DNA from: Promerops cafer
Lineage: Eukaryota; Chordata; Aves; Passeriformes; Nectariniidae
Assembly: GCA_013398275.1 (NCBI GenBank)
Contig: VZSE01015286.1
Span: 204,480-268,479, forward strand
DNA: 64,000 nt
Direction of reading: 5' to 3'
The position numbers and the translations under genes were made by a program. How positions within the stretch are numbered: the stretch's first letter is position 1; each line of letters begins with the position of its first letter. The notes under the pieces were generated by a model. That model searched no databases and had not been told where the DNA came from. It worked only from the letters and a program-made list of their open reading frames with translations. Of this stretch, positions 14,001 to 27,639 are shown piece by piece.

Positions 14001-17000
14001 CCATAACAACAGGACATATACTTTGTCCAGCATATGACATTAACTGGAGTTACATTATTGCAGTTTCATACTCTGAGTATTTGGGAATAACAGATGGACA
14101 GATAGTTGACACATCTAATTTAGCTATTATATGGCCAATAGAAAGAAAGCTCTTACATTTCCGTGAAGGATTAAAAGTATTTATGACAGTACTTTCTCTG
14201 AGTTCCTCTCTGGAAAAGACTTCCAAAGGCTTCTCTATGCCTGTAAGTATTTGGAATAACTAATCGTTTCTTTTTCCAGGACGAGGGAATTTCTGTTGAT
14301 TTCCATTACAAGGTGTGATCAGCCACTGCTGTTCCTCTGGAAATGTTAGGTCAACGTGGAGCTCAGCTGGCTGATAGCACATGATTACTGAGAACTTACT
14401 GGAAAAAGATTTGTATGTGAACTTTTTCATTGGAGTTTTTTTGGGAAGGTTGGAAAGATTAGATACATATTAGAATATCAAATTCTAACTTAATTTCTTA
14501 AAGTTCACAGCCTCAATTAAGCGAGAGGGCAGAGTTCCTCTTGTCCCTTTTGTTTGATGTGTCAGTGTCACACCAGTGAAGAGTGAAACAAACATGTTAC
14601 GAAAGCTGGGAGAGATAAAGCTGAAATACAAATGTTCTCAGTTACTTTTTTTTTTTCTGATATATGGAAAGAAAAATAAGAAAAACTGAGCTCCCAGTTG
14701 TAAAATGAAATAATCTGAAAGTAGGGTTTGTGGCCTGAACTCTGTTCTGCCTGTTCTAAGACTGTTCTGGTGAGTCTTTGGCATTCAGGTCACCTTCATT
14801 TCAGCAATGTTGGGATCAGTGCTTGCATATGTACTACTCCCTGTTTGTGCTCTGCCTATTTGGTCTTTTTCACAGTGAGACACTCCAATGTTTCTTCTCT
14901 TGAATGTGTGTACTTAGTTGTCCTTTATGTCTTAGGCTGATCTCTCTTGTTGTTAACGTCATGAGTTCCTAACAGCTTGCTCAAGATTTCTGAAGTAATT
15001 TCCAGGCCTTTTGAAGACTATATCTAATTCAAGATAATCCCCCATATTCAGTGCATTGTGCTAATCATAGCTGACATTTTTGCAAGAAAAAGTGTTACAG
15101 TCACAATGATCAAGCTGAAATTTCAGTTTTCTTAATTATGTCAAAGCATCAGTAACATAATTCTTTTATGAGCAATTTAATATTATGCTCTCCATTGCTA
15201 ATTTGAAACACGAGTTATAACTCATCCCAGATACTTCAAGGCTACGTCCAGTGATTCCTTTCTATTGCTTACTCTGTGACCGTGGGATTGTTAATCCTCA
15301 TTGAAAAAGATACTATTTGTACTAATTCTCTACTGTCTTTTCTAATATAAATATTGTGTTTCATTAAAAAGAATGGAAAATAACCTGCAGTTGAAGATTG
15401 GATTAAATGGCACTTCAGCTTTCCACGCCAGACGAGTATAAATGCTGTAGTAGATTTATAAAGTGTATTTGAGTCTCCAGTCCTGCCATTGGCTATTGTG
15501 TTATTAGCTTTGATATCAGATATCTCAGTGCCAGTATCTAGAATGCAAATATAAAGAGGATCTTAAAGTTTATCTGCATAATGGGAGCTATCTGATAATT
15601 TCTCAAGACAGCGTATGGACCATGAAAATGGAAATCTCCACCTGTTGTTTTAGGACTTCATTTCCTGACAGTGACAGTAAAAAAACAGCAAAAGTCAGTG
15701 GATACTCATACTGTCCTTGCCCACATTTTCTTCAGTCTGAATAAAATATTCCCCTAAGACTATCAGTTTCCATCTTTAAGGTCACTCATTATAGGAAACA
15801 AACATCAGAAAGTCATTAACTTTAAGACACTAGGATTGATGTCACTAAAAGACACAATCAGTTCAAAGCTGGACATTCTCTTCCTCACTGTCTTTATTTT
15901 ATTTTTTTTTTTCTTTCCAAATCTACCAGTCCTCTCACCTCATAAAAACTTGTTAATAGAGACCCTTGTTCTGCCTAAACATTTAAAAAAGAAAAGTTTC
16001 CTTCACTTACATGTGCAAATCTTTATCTCCATCTGTTTCTTATTCCATGTTTCAATCCCATCTGTCTTCTTTATGATCTAGATGCTCTTTCTCATAACAC
16101 TATCAATGTGGTAACTATGTTCATTTTTTTAATGATCTGGAAAATGTTTTTGCTTGAGTTTCCTACTTTTTATATTTTCCTCTGTATCTCAAAGGCTGAT
16201 TTTAAAAACTTGTTAAGGTCTTTTAGCTCTTAGAAAGTCTGTTTTCCTCTTAATTCTTCCAGAGAAGCTTCCTTAGGAAAAAAAAAAAAATCTGCTCATT
16301 AGTCCTTAGTGGCACTATCAGATGAGGAATGGCACATAAGTAACTCACTGTCCAATATTCATTAATCCCTGGATTGTTACAAGAGACCTGATATCAACTG
16401 GAATGTTTCCAAGTTTTGCAGTACTGCCTGTTGTCCTGTTCCTCACACCTGCTCCTTACCAATACCCCTCCTGTGCAGAATCTCTGGAGATAATTTTACA
16501 TCATTTAAGCAAACAAACAAACAGAAATAATGCTTCTTTTATAGTGTTACAAAATAGAGAGGAATGTAAAAATGTATAGAATAAAACCAATTTTTATTGG
16601 ATTCAGAATTTATAGACACATATAGTCATTTCTACGGGATAATGTTTCATTAATCCATACTTTATTTGAAGGAGGCCAGAATTTTCCTTTAAAAAGTAAG
16701 GGAAAAAGATCAGGCAAGACGGAAAGACAATGAGAAATGGACCTCCTTCTGCTCCACTGAGTTCATTGACTTTACCTCAGGAAAACATACTTTATGTGAT
16801 GCAAGAAGATAATCATTTAACAGAGGCCTAGAAAAAACAGTATTATATTTCATGATTATTTCCCCTAGCTCATCATAGAGCTTAGCACCACTGGGTTCCC
16901 TAGTGCAAATGTACGTAATACTGTTTTGCTTACTCGGGTCATTAAATGTTCTGCTTCCAACACGGTCTGAACTCAGATAGTGATTCCCTTTAATGAGGTT

Positions 17001-17794
17001 GATACGGAAAAAATGATACAACAGCAGAAAGAAACAAAAATTCCTTTAGTGAGAGGCTATTTTTTGCCCTATTGCTGGAATACTACAATATTGATAAGGA
17101 TGAAAAAAACCACCATCAATAAAAGATTGCATATACTGATCCATACAGAATGGACACCCTTATTATTATGGCATTTGCTAAAATGAGGACATCCATATTT
17201 TTAAAAGACAGTTTATTTAATTGAAAAAAGATAATTGAATCTGTCTTCCTGTGAATGCATGGAAAACATGGTTAAGATACCATCTGACTTTCTAATAAAA
17301 ATAGTAAATAGATTTTCCTTTCCCTGGCAAAAATATGGGGTTTTGTGCAGAAATGTTACACTGTTAGGTTTTATGATGTTATGGTGGTTTTAAGTGAACA
17401 AAGTTTTCTGATGGAGAATTCCATGCTAAAGTCATAGAAATGTCACAACTAAACTGTAGTTAGTCATGACAAACTTCCTAGGCTGTGGTGTTGGCATGTT
17501 TATGTTGATTACTTGGTTTTCTGTTATGGATTGCTGAGATATACTACTCAGTAACCAATTTCTTAAATCAGCTCTGAGATGAAGGGAACAGTGCATATAC
17601 ATAAGCTTATGCTGTTACAGTTAGAAATCCTTCACATCATATGATGTCAGATGGTTCTTACCTCCGTAGGAACCAACAAACAGTTCTGTAATTTAGGCTA
17701 CTAAAGAATTCTGGTGTTAGTAATGTAGAATCTCCATTAGATTTATGCTCAGATTATTGCTTAGAATGATGGTTTTATACTAATCGTTATCTGG

Positions 17795-17819
17795 TTTTAT
17801 TTATTTATTTATTTATTTT
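17795..17819. repeat. (TTTA)n microsatellite
   Basis: About six uninterrupted TTTA units. Potentially length-polymorphic. Confidence 0.85.
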
Positions 17820-18757
17820 CTCTAGATTGACCTGTGAATTCATAAAGTGTTGTTTAGAAGTTATCCAATAGGTTTACCTCATGTACTAAAGTACCTAGGT
17901 AAATATCTGTTCTAATATACATGCAGTATTAGAAACCAAGCTTTTTACTTTTTTTTTTCTGTCTTTACCATGCTCCTGTGTCTTACTGTTTCTGAAAATA
18001 CAGAAATAACAGTTTCTGAAATAACAGTTAAATTCACTGTTTTGAAGAAGCTGTTGGCACAGCCTGTTTTCCTCCAGGAGCAGCTCAAATTCGGAGAAAC
18101 CTCCCTGTATAAACAGAATTCCACATCTACTTTGTTCTAATGATACCTCAGTATTTGCCAAACATAGAGACAAAAGTTCATTGGTCTAATTGGGTAAACC
18201 CAACTCTGTTGCAGTAAACCATGTTCAATTTCATAATGAAGACAAGGGCAAGCCATGTTATTTTACCATGTGTGAACAGCCACATAAAACTAGAGTTCAA
18301 CTGTCACTGTTTTCCGTAAAAAAAAGTTCCTTCCTGCCAAGAAGCTGAAATCATCTGGATGTAATTCACAATCTGAAGACCTGTTGTGTGGAGCCTTTTC
18401 TAATTAAAAAAAAAAAAAAAAAGTGTCCTTCTTCGCTTTTTGACCAACTTTGTAAACATTGTCTTTAGAAAATAATTTCCTGTGCTGCAGAAGTGTCCAG
18501 AGATCATGCTTCCTTTAAAGACAGCAGAGGTTCTTCAATACAAATTCAGAATTCATCTACTTATTTGTACCTCTGTGCTTTGGACAGAAAATAGTAAGAA
18601 AAGATGTTAGAGTCACACTGAGGAGACATCTTGATAAATGTTCAAAGCTGATGTCAATACAGGTTGCAATACCTTATGTACAGATCAGTTGTGGAAATAG
18701 GTATTTGATATTGCCTCTACCAGTAGCATTTTGAGCATACAGCTGTGAATCCTTTAT

Positions 18758-18830
18758 GATACTATCTGTTTAAAATAGTAGAAAGATACTTTAGATACTA
18801 TCTGTTAGTATAGATATTATCTGTTTAAAA
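18758..18830. repeat. Local degenerate direct repeats
   Basis: Three copies of a GATA(C/T)TATCTGTT-like word at about 18,758, 18,794 and 18,812; the first and third are followed by TAAAA. The spacing is irregular, so this is a small local duplication, not a regular satellite. Confidence 0.65.
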
Positions 18831-21519
18831 TTGCAAGAGTATAATCTTAAAAATAACATTTTAAAAGGAGAAGTGATTGGGCAGACTTAAAAAACAACAA
18901 TCAGAATTTCACTTATCATGAAGTCAACATTTTCCAATATGCTTTTAAACCCTTCTTTCTTTTTATTCCAGATAGTTTATGCTCATGAAATTGAGCAGTC
19001 ACCAAAATCCAGCAGAGTTTTGTCACTGATTTCAAAGTAGACAAGATTTCATCCTCGGATTTTAGTGGGATTAATTTCAGTCTAAGGAATTATTCAGCTT
19101 GAATAGCAGCAAACAAATTTGGTCACAGAATAAACTAAGCTCTTGGGTTTGAGCTTCCTTTTGCCATTGTAATGATTTCTTGTACTGCAAAGGTAACATT
19201 AGAGGTTGCCCAAGACCACATAGCACTTCAAAAAGCAGCCAGATAGAGGATGCCTTTAACAGGTATAGTGTGAGTTACATGGGACAACACATGTCTTAAT
19301 TCAAATGTGAAGGAATTAAAGCCCACATTGCTTTTGTACAGTGAGTGGTTCAAAGTTTTCACTTTCTTGGCAAACTGCCTCTCCTTCTCTTTAACAGCAT
19401 TACACTTGTGCTTATTTAAAATATTCACATCTTTCACAATTCAGAAAGAAATCTCTCATTTATTTACCTAAACTAAAGCAGTTAAATTGATATATTCTAT
19501 AGGGGTCTTTATTCTAAACTTTGTTTTCTCTGATATAAGGCTACTGTGGCTTAGCTTTCAATTTTTGCATACTGTAAAAACTTAGTCATTCTTTTCATCA
19601 TCTCATAGAAGTGCTCCTCTCCTTTTCCAAACTAAATATGGTAACTGTGAAAGACACTAGACTGCTAATTGAGATTATCATACAGTGGAAAAGAGAAAAG
19701 AAATAAGAGTACAGAAAAGTTTTTCTTCATATTTGGAACCAATGACAATGTGTTTCAGACAACATCTAGGTGGTAGAGAACAATTTCAAGTTATCATTAT
19801 TGTTAATTGTCTTTACTTGATAGCATTATCAGCTATCAAAAAAAAATAAGCACAATGCCACTTATGATATTGATTTTGAAAAGTGAGAGTTTGTTTACAT
19901 TGGAGTCAGAATATCAGTCAAACTCACAATGCCTTAGATGATAAGACCTAGATGATAATATCCTGCCCCTTATTAATTCTTCTAAATTCTTACATGTTTC
20001 ATCTCAGATATGTTCATAAACTGATAAACATTCAACCTTCTTTTTCTGTCTTCTCTTTTTCTCTTCCTTACATCTCTTTCTTTGTATTTTTGGTACACAA
20101 GGAATATTATGGTACTTTTACAATGCAAAGAGGATTCACCTCATTGTCTTTCAATTACCTTCTATTCAATTTCAAATCCCAAGAACCTCAGTAGCAGGTG
20201 TTTGTTTAGATACCATTGATATGACATATCATACCTTAAACATCTAACTGTACAAATGTCAACATTTCCACACTCATATCAGCCAACTGAGGCAGAATTT
20301 CTTTACTCTTTTGCTCTTCATGTTCATACTTTAAATGAAAATATGATAACATGAGCTATCCATTAGTATATTCAAAACACCCAATCAAAGAAAATTTGTG
20401 TATTCTATCACCACGAAAAATATTAAAGAGTGATCGCTGAAATCTCCATAATATCTAAACACCTACATATGTAATGAACAGAGGCATTTATATCAGGTTT
20501 GGATAAAATTTTGGATCACACTTGTTGATGCAGGATCAAAAGTGAAAACACTACACTGATCATCTCCTTAGAAGAAAAGACAAAATAAAACAGGAGGTCA
20601 GGAGGATTTAGAAGTGTTTGAACATCTACCTTACTAAAAGTTGTTTGGAAGGATTTTCATAAATCAATCAATTCTTTCAGAAAAAAATTGATTCTTACCT
20701 TTCAAAAGAATTTTAGATTCCTAACAAATCCAGGTTCAGGGCAAATTTTCTTAAGTTCATCCAGTATCTTCATAGTAATTGTAAAAGTTAGCTAAATGTT
20801 ATTGATGGATTAAAAGCATCTCTTAAGACACCAGAATGAAGGTAGAAATGTTTTTCATTTCATGTTTTAAAAAATTTAAATTCATTAACCAAAAGCAATA
20901 TGATAACCCAAACAAATCATCTGGGAAATGTTTTAAATACAGAATGGATAGGACCTGAAGGTCCACAGAAGCCACAGTCTTGTTATTGACAAAACACACA
21001 TTGCCTTGTTTCATTTGGAGGACTGGGGACTTTGTGTGTTTTATGGTTTGAAACAGAGAAAGGAAGAAAAGAATTGATAATAAAATATCAGCTAGGTTAG
21101 AGAAGAGCATTAGACACACTTTATATAGTCATAATACATATACAGACAGACACAAATACACAGAGAGTAATAGAGGGCAGGGAGAGCTGTGAATAGCTAA
21201 TAAAGAAATCCTTAGACTGGATGCTAGAGCCAAGAGATAAGGTAAGCAATAAAACACCAGGAAATATATGTATTAAAAAACAGTGCAGGGTAGAAAAAGA
21301 CTGCAAAGCAACTATTCTCACTGTCATCTAGTGACATGACAAAAGCAGGGAGGCACATATGTAAATACAGAAAGTTCCTTTTTTTTTTTTTCTTTTTTTT
21401 TTGTTTTTATAACACTGGGATCTGTTGCCTGGAGAGTTTTTTCTGACTGTTTGCCTGTGAGATATTTAAAACTTGACTTAAAAGAGTCCTTAGCAACCTG
21501 CTATAACTGACCGAGTCAT

Positions 21520-21595
21520 AAAGTTGAATTAGTTGGGAAAGTAGTTAGGAAATTGGGAAATTAGTTGAATTGAGTGGAAAAGTTGAATTAGTTGG
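21520..21595. repeat. Local repeats of an AGTTGAATTAGTTGG-type word
   Basis: The word 'agttgaattagttgg' occurs near 21,522 and 21,580, with decayed intermediates (AGTTAGGAAATTGGG, TTAGTTGAATTGAG) between them. This looks like slippage-type expansion of a 10-15 base unit. Confidence 0.6.
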
Positions 21596-23775
21596 TCTCA
21601 GAAAGCTCCTACCTTAGTCCTTAGACTTTCTGTGCTTCTGTATGTGATCAGAAGAAATAATGTAGAATCTAGTTTTGAAATCACGTAACAAGAGATTCCT
21701 TTGATTGGTTTGGTCACATACCAGTTGGAAATAAAGCTATTATCAGTCCTATGAAACAAATCTGAATTAAGTTATTCTGTGTTTTGAGAGCATATATTCA
21801 TATCCATAAGTATCAAGATTCTAATCTTACAGTAAAAAGTGGTGCAAGTCTCCATCACTTTATATAGTGATCCTGAATAACCATGTCTTTATATCTTCTA
21901 TCCAGGAAGAACTTGACTGATGATTTTTCAGTTAATTTAAAAAAAAATTGGAAAGGTCCAGTCAAACAGGAAAAAACATGCAATTATATTAGATTTAAGA
22001 TTGATTATGGATTTATAAAGTAAATATATGCTAATGAAACACAAAAATAATTAACATGGAAAAAAATTGAATCTTTATCAAACAAAACAAAGTAATACAG
22101 TCTATATGGAAGGTTTTCAGAAGTATTTCATAATGACATTGTGAAAAGGAAGGAAAAATTGGATTAATCTCCTGCTACGCATTACCATCAATAAGCCTAC
22201 AAAAAAGTTTTCAATTGGTTAGCAAAAAATAAATAACCTATATTACAGGATAAAAACATGAAAACAGACAGCACTTGAACAATTCCTAAGGTTCATATTT
22301 AATTCTATAAACATATCAAATATGTATATGTATTTATATTTGTATTTTTGCATACACTTTTGTGCATCCTGGTGCCAAGCTAGTACTAACTAGTATCATT
22401 AGGTTGTATTATTTACACTCAAAAGTATTCAGGTAACAGTCAGATTAATCAAATAATTAAATTCCAAAGTATAAATTATTTATAACATAATAAGTTTTTC
22501 AAAGGTTCATTCTGAATGAACAATGATTTATTATAATACATATATGTGTATTAATTGCTGCTATCCTACCCAAAACCAAGATCCTCAAACAATAGTTTTC
22601 TCTTCCTGGTTAAATATGATCTAATAAAATTTAGAGAATATGCTAACTTGTGAGCTGCATTACAAGTATATAGTGTATAGATAAAAGAAGAAAAACTGAG
22701 TCTGGGTGGGATCTCAGCCTCTCTTTTATATTCATGAGACAGAATATTTTGGATTCTTTTGGGTACACTGCAAAATAAGCAGTCATTAGCATTCAGGAAT
22801 TTACTTATGAATGCTGTCTAACAACAAAAGGTTACAAAGTTTGGATTCATAATGAAAACTCAAGATGAACAACTTTTAAGTCCATGGAAATGAAATTATT
22901 AATTTTCATTAATTTACAAACTCATCTAGATTACCTAGGATTTCTAAGCTAGTTGAATCAGTTGGTTCATCAGTTATGCTTCTACAAATCAAAAGTACAC
23001 AGCTAGTACAGAAGTAGTAATAAATATCTATTAGAAGAAGAATATCTATTGTACCAAATCTTTGATTTTAGTATTTTTTGAAAAAACTACTGATTAGTTT
23101 TAATCATGATATTTCCACATTTTAAAAGGTACCTAGTGTTAATAAAATTTTATATTTTAAAGTTCCATAAAGTTTTGCTTGTTATTATCTTCTGTGATTC
23201 AATGTGGAAATCTATTGAATCTCAGTTGGAAGGGCTGAATATACACTGATGGACAGACAGAGACTTTGAGGAACAGAGAAAGTTATGTAACATACAACAA
23301 ATACAAAGTATAATAAAAAATAAACATTTCTGGACTTCATTTCAAATAATTTAGTAGTGCACACTATATAGAGCAAATAATCTAGTAGAGTAACACTTAT
23401 ATATAAATCAACACCTTTTTCACACATCTTCGCAAATCTTTAAACAGCAAAACACTCAGAAGGAACCTAAGGAGAAATATTTTTATTTCAAAGATGAAAT
23501 AGATCGATAAGAATATGTGCTATAGCTACACAGATGAAATTGGTGATTTTAAAGTTTTTCATCTTCCATCAGAGCTAAATGGTTTCTTTCCATTTAAAAA
23601 CAAAATTAAGTCCAAAAGTTCATAATTCCCCAAGTGTTCACATGAGAATATTTACTAATTGCTTTCAATTTCTTTTCCACTAAAAATAGACAGCAAATCC
23701 ATGTGATTCAGTTTGCTATGTTTCTTCTGGTTCTGCAGAGGTTAATGAACTTTGACCTGCTGATGATAAATGCTT

Positions 23776-24402
23776 TGAAAGCAATAATTTAACCAACTCA
23801 TTTTTTCTCATTTTTGTTAATATTGGTTTTGCTTATTTGTGATATGATTTGTTGCCATTGAAAAAAATGCACCTTTTCTTGGATTGAATTTAATGAATTG
23901 TTATTTCTAAGTTGCTAAATGATGAAATAGTAGTTACAGGCATTTAATATTAACACTAATATAATATCAGAGTAAGATATATGGTATTATCTCTTGGCCT
24001 CTGTTATAAGTGAGTAAAACTACTGGAATCAGGTTGTTGATTAATACTTGTGTTGATGATGATCCAAAGTAATTCAAATTTGTTTTCATCTATTACTTTG
24101 CAGTATTCTTTCCAAAGATTTGTTTACCAAAATATTTCAGGCAACAGACTCATTTTCTGGAGTATTCCTAAGCAAAGGAAATTAGAAAAGGAAATAGTTT
24201 AAGAGCTTAGATATATATATGAGGGACATTTTTCAAATCAGTTTCTTTTCCAAAATGAAGAATCAGCATTTGTATTGGTCTTTCATTTAATTTCCTGAAT
24301 ATTATTAAAAAATCAACTAAACAGATGGTAAATGATCCAGTATCTTCATTTGTATTTGTAGATCTTTATTCAAGGCACTTCTAATGTACCTTGAGGAGCT
24401 GA
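23776..24402 (+). repeat. Direct duplication, copy 1 (627 bp)
   Basis: Begins 'tgaaagcaataatttaacc' and ends 'ccttgaggagctga'. It matches copy 2 base for base except for two single-base differences that I could see (G versus A within the 'attagaaaa' segment near 24,190, and T versus A near 24,306), with no length change. The sequence itself has no gene or known repeat. Confidence 0.95.
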
Positions 24403-24403
24403 N
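24403..24403. other. Single ambiguous base (N) at a duplication junction
   Basis: The only N in the window. It lies exactly between the last base of copy 1 and the first base of copy 2, which marks a contig join in the assembly, not a biological feature. Confidence 0.95.
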
Positions 24404-25030
24404 TGAAAGCAATAATTTAACCAACTCATTTTTTCTCATTTTTGTTAATATTGGTTTTGCTTATTTGTGATATGATTTGTTGCCATTGAAAAAAATGCAC
24501 CTTTTCTTGGATTGAATTTAATGAATTGTTATTTCTAAGTTGCTAAATGATGAAATAGTAGTTACAGGCATTTAATATTAACACTAATATAATATCAGAG
24601 TAAGATATATGGTATTATCTCTTGGCCTCTGTTATAAGTGAGTAAAACTACTGGAATCAGGTTGTTGATTAATACTTGTGTTGATGATGATCCAAAGTAA
24701 TTCAAATTTGTTTTCATCTATTACTTTGCAGTATTCTTTCCAAAGATTTGTTTACCAAAATATTTCAGGCAACAGACTCATTTTCTGGAGTATTCCTAAG
24801 CAAAGGAAATTAGAAAAAGAAATAGTTTAAGAGCTTAGATATATATATGAGGGACATTTTTCAAATCAGTTTCTTTTCCAAAATGAAGAATCAGCATTTG
24901 TATTGGTCTTTCATTTAATTTCCTGAATATTATAAAAAAATCAACTAAACAGATGGTAAATGATCCAGTATCTTCATTTGTATTTGTAGATCTTTATTCA
25001 AGGCACTTCTAATGTACCTTGAGGAGCTGA
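24404..25030 (+). repeat. Direct duplication, copy 2 (627 bp)
   Basis: Same length and same ends as copy 1, then runs on into unique sequence ('gcatcaaagaaagtggctac'). Two substitutions in 627 bases is about what two alleles of one locus would show, so this is most simply an unmerged contig overlap or haplotype duplication. Confidence 0.95.
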
Positions 25031-26785
25031 GCATCAAAGAAAGTGGCTACTATGCTTATACATATGTGGTAGGTTTGCAGAGATGCCCATATTCTTAGGA
25101 CTGTTCTTTCTTCCATGAAATTTGCTGTTCTTTAACAGAATGTTTCCCTTTTTCACCACAGAAGGTGAAGTTTTTGGGATGAACTTTGTCTAAAGAAATC
25201 TGCATCTTTATGTATTTAATATACCATGAGAATGACAAGGTTCAAGAATGCCAGATTTGTATATCCTTTATATATCCTTTAATATATATTAATATATATT
25301 ACCCTTTAAAAGCAGCCATTTACCAAAGTTATGTACAAATATTTTTCTTGTTATTATAAATCTTCATATATCTAGTGGAATAACTAGGTATACACCAGGA
25401 AACAAACAGCAAGTTGGGGAGGTCATAAATTTTTTTGACTGACTAACCACAACAAATTGTTAATGTGACTAGTGGATGCTTGCAGTCCATCAACAATTTT
25501 TAAGAGGAATTTTAGAAACCAGTTAAAAACAGTTAAGTTCAGATATTTCCTGTATCTAAGTGAGGTTGCCAAAGGAATCTGTCCTTATGACCACTGAAAA
25601 TTAGTTTTGAGATTTACAATCAGTTCAAAATTCTGAGTTAGATTAAATAGTTAAACATTTTAAAGAGTTTTCATGTTTGAATATAAGTTGCTATAATATA
25701 TTTGACATCCCTACAGGAACAGAGAACATTACACTGACTAGAAAGTATATGGGGAGGTTTGGCACATCAAAATGGCATCTAAAACTTGATGGCAAGCAAG
25801 AAGTCATTAAAAAATACCAGAATAGAGTGAAGACAGATGTATACTTGAAACATTGTTTCAGTGAGCAGCTTAAGTTTAAAGGAACATCCTATTTGAGATT
25901 CAGAATTCACCCCTAAATGTAAAGACACAATTTCATTTTAAAAAGATGAAGTAAATTTCATTCCTGTTCCATAAAATCTGATTCCAGAAAGATAGTTAAT
26001 TGGTTGCAGTATATATTTGTTGTAGTGATTCCTGAAAATAGAGCAATAAAAATACCAAAAGATCTAGGACAAAGCATGAATGTGCAGGTCTTCATCATGG
26101 TAAGTGATTACTAGCTTGTAGTCTGTCCATTTCCCTTATTAGTCCCTCTTCATGTTGAGATTGCATCAGCTCAGGCTAAGGAAAGCACAGACTTTTGAAC
26201 TTCGGTGGATTTCTTCAAGCATCTCAAACTAGGTCATCAGCATGTGTGCACAAGACCTGGTCAGCACAGTGGTTTAAGGGAAAATATCAGATACTGATGT
26301 TACTTTATGAAGAGCCCAATGCTAAGAGTGTATGTTAATATCCACCTGCTTACAGACTCTCCACTGAAGCAATACCTGAGTCCTCTGCCTTGATCAGGCT
26401 AAGTCATTATTTAAGTGAAATTTGCTCAGGCTGGCAAATCAGAGGCTTCGCTTCCACACATGCTGAAATATACAGCAGCAAACACCTTGGGAATTTGAAA
26501 TACAAACTCTGTGGCATTGAACTGCTTTCCAAGAATAAATGTATACCAAACAGGGCTTTTTGTCAGGGTCATATTTTTCAAGGTGGGTAACTAAAATTCA
26601 CCATTCTGCTTAAGTTCTTTGGATGCCACTCCTAGTAAATAAGCAGGACTGCAAAGGTGTGCTCTCTGAGTTCCCAGCATGCTTATGTCCTGCAAGTCAA
26701 AGAGCCAAACTCCTTCATGAAACATCCTGTCTTTGGCCTCTTGTGATTTATGGGTAGAATTTCTGAAGAAGGCCAGTGCAATTTT
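25031..26785. other. Unique AT-rich non-coding DNA
   Basis: No supported gene. A short TATATCCTTT/AATATATATT duplication lies at about 25,258-25,312. The 79-codon frame at 25,677-25,916 has no recognisable domain. Confidence 0.55.
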
Positions 26786-26789
26786 TTTT

Positions 26790-27075
26790 CTGCCAGTTGC
26801 ATGCAGCGTATTTGATGTAATTGGAGAATAAAGAGAGAAGTGCTGGGATTAACATAGCAATTTCCGGCACAGAACTGAAACCTTGCTAATCAATTTTAAG
26901 TAACCAGCTAATGCATTTATGTAATAAACTAATCAATCTCAAATGCACATTTTACCATTTGGATTGAATTTAATATCCCAGCATGCAATTAAGTGACATT
27001 ATTGACAATGATTTGAACATGTAATTAGTGATTTGATATTACGATTGGTGTTCTGTGGTGTTCTGAAAACAATTT
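26790..27075. promoter_or_regulatory. Candidate conserved regulatory block rich in homeodomain-type sites
   Basis: Within about 280 bases there are many TAAT/ATTA cores in flanks typical of homeodomain sites: CTAATCAATTTT (about 26,886), CTAATGCATTTATG (about 26,908), TAATAAACTAATCAATC (about 26,922), GCAATTAAG (about 26,985), TGTAATTAGTG (about 27,020), plus AAATGCACAT and ATGCATTTAT words resembling POU half-sites. There is little low-complexity sequence here despite the AT content, and no transposon signature. This pattern is common in deeply conserved enhancers near developmental genes, but conservation cannot be judged from one sequence and AT-rich DNA gives such sites by chance. Confidence 0.3.
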
Positions 27076-27639
27076 TCTAATAAATTCACTACCATTAATT
27101 TATTCCTTCACATTATTCTGCAGGACATATAAAATATAAAATACTAACTAACTTGGAAAGCACAAATATCTGGGGTTTTAACCACCAAATTCCTGACCTA
27201 GGTTCTGTTTCCAAATATTTTGTAAAAAAAACCCAAAAAAATAGAACATTTTAAACAAATGCCATCAACACATCTTTTACTATAAATAAAAAGACTAGTA
27301 ATATTTTGCTGTATATTCAACTGATATGAAATTTGGGCTGAGTCTATTCTTGTTTGAGATATTTTCTGTTGTGTTTAATGGCTACAGAACTATGTACTTG
27401 ACTCTTGTAAATTTTCACAAATAGCATGATGCTAGCTTTTCTGCAGTAGAGACAGAGAGAGAATGCCTGGAAATGGTACAGATACAAATGTGTGTCACAG
27501 AATAAAGTAGAGTGTTGATATTTAGAGAAAACTCAGAAATTTGGGGACCAAACCTTTAAATAGCTGACTCATTCATTTATTAATGTCCTGAACTTTTTTT
27601 GTGTGTGAGATTTGATATGTTCCAAAACCTCCTAGGTAG

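Larger units (their letters stand above)
11086..23775. other. Long unique AT-rich stretch, no genes seen
   Basis: About 12.7 kb without a supported gene or dated repeat. It holds only low-complexity items: AT-rich (TTAAA)-like sequence at 13,305-13,350, a TTTA tetranucleotide run at 17,795-17,819, a 17-A run at 18,406-18,422, an interrupted T run at 21,379-21,408, and short degenerate local repeats at 18,758-18,830 and 21,520-21,595. The minus-strand frame at 16,710-17,021 (103 codons) is the longest here and has no recognisable domain. Confidence 0.6.

Noticed and set aside
16710..17021. 103-codon minus-strand frame
   Set aside because: No domain or family resemblance; a frame of this length is expected by chance in 64 kb read in six frames.
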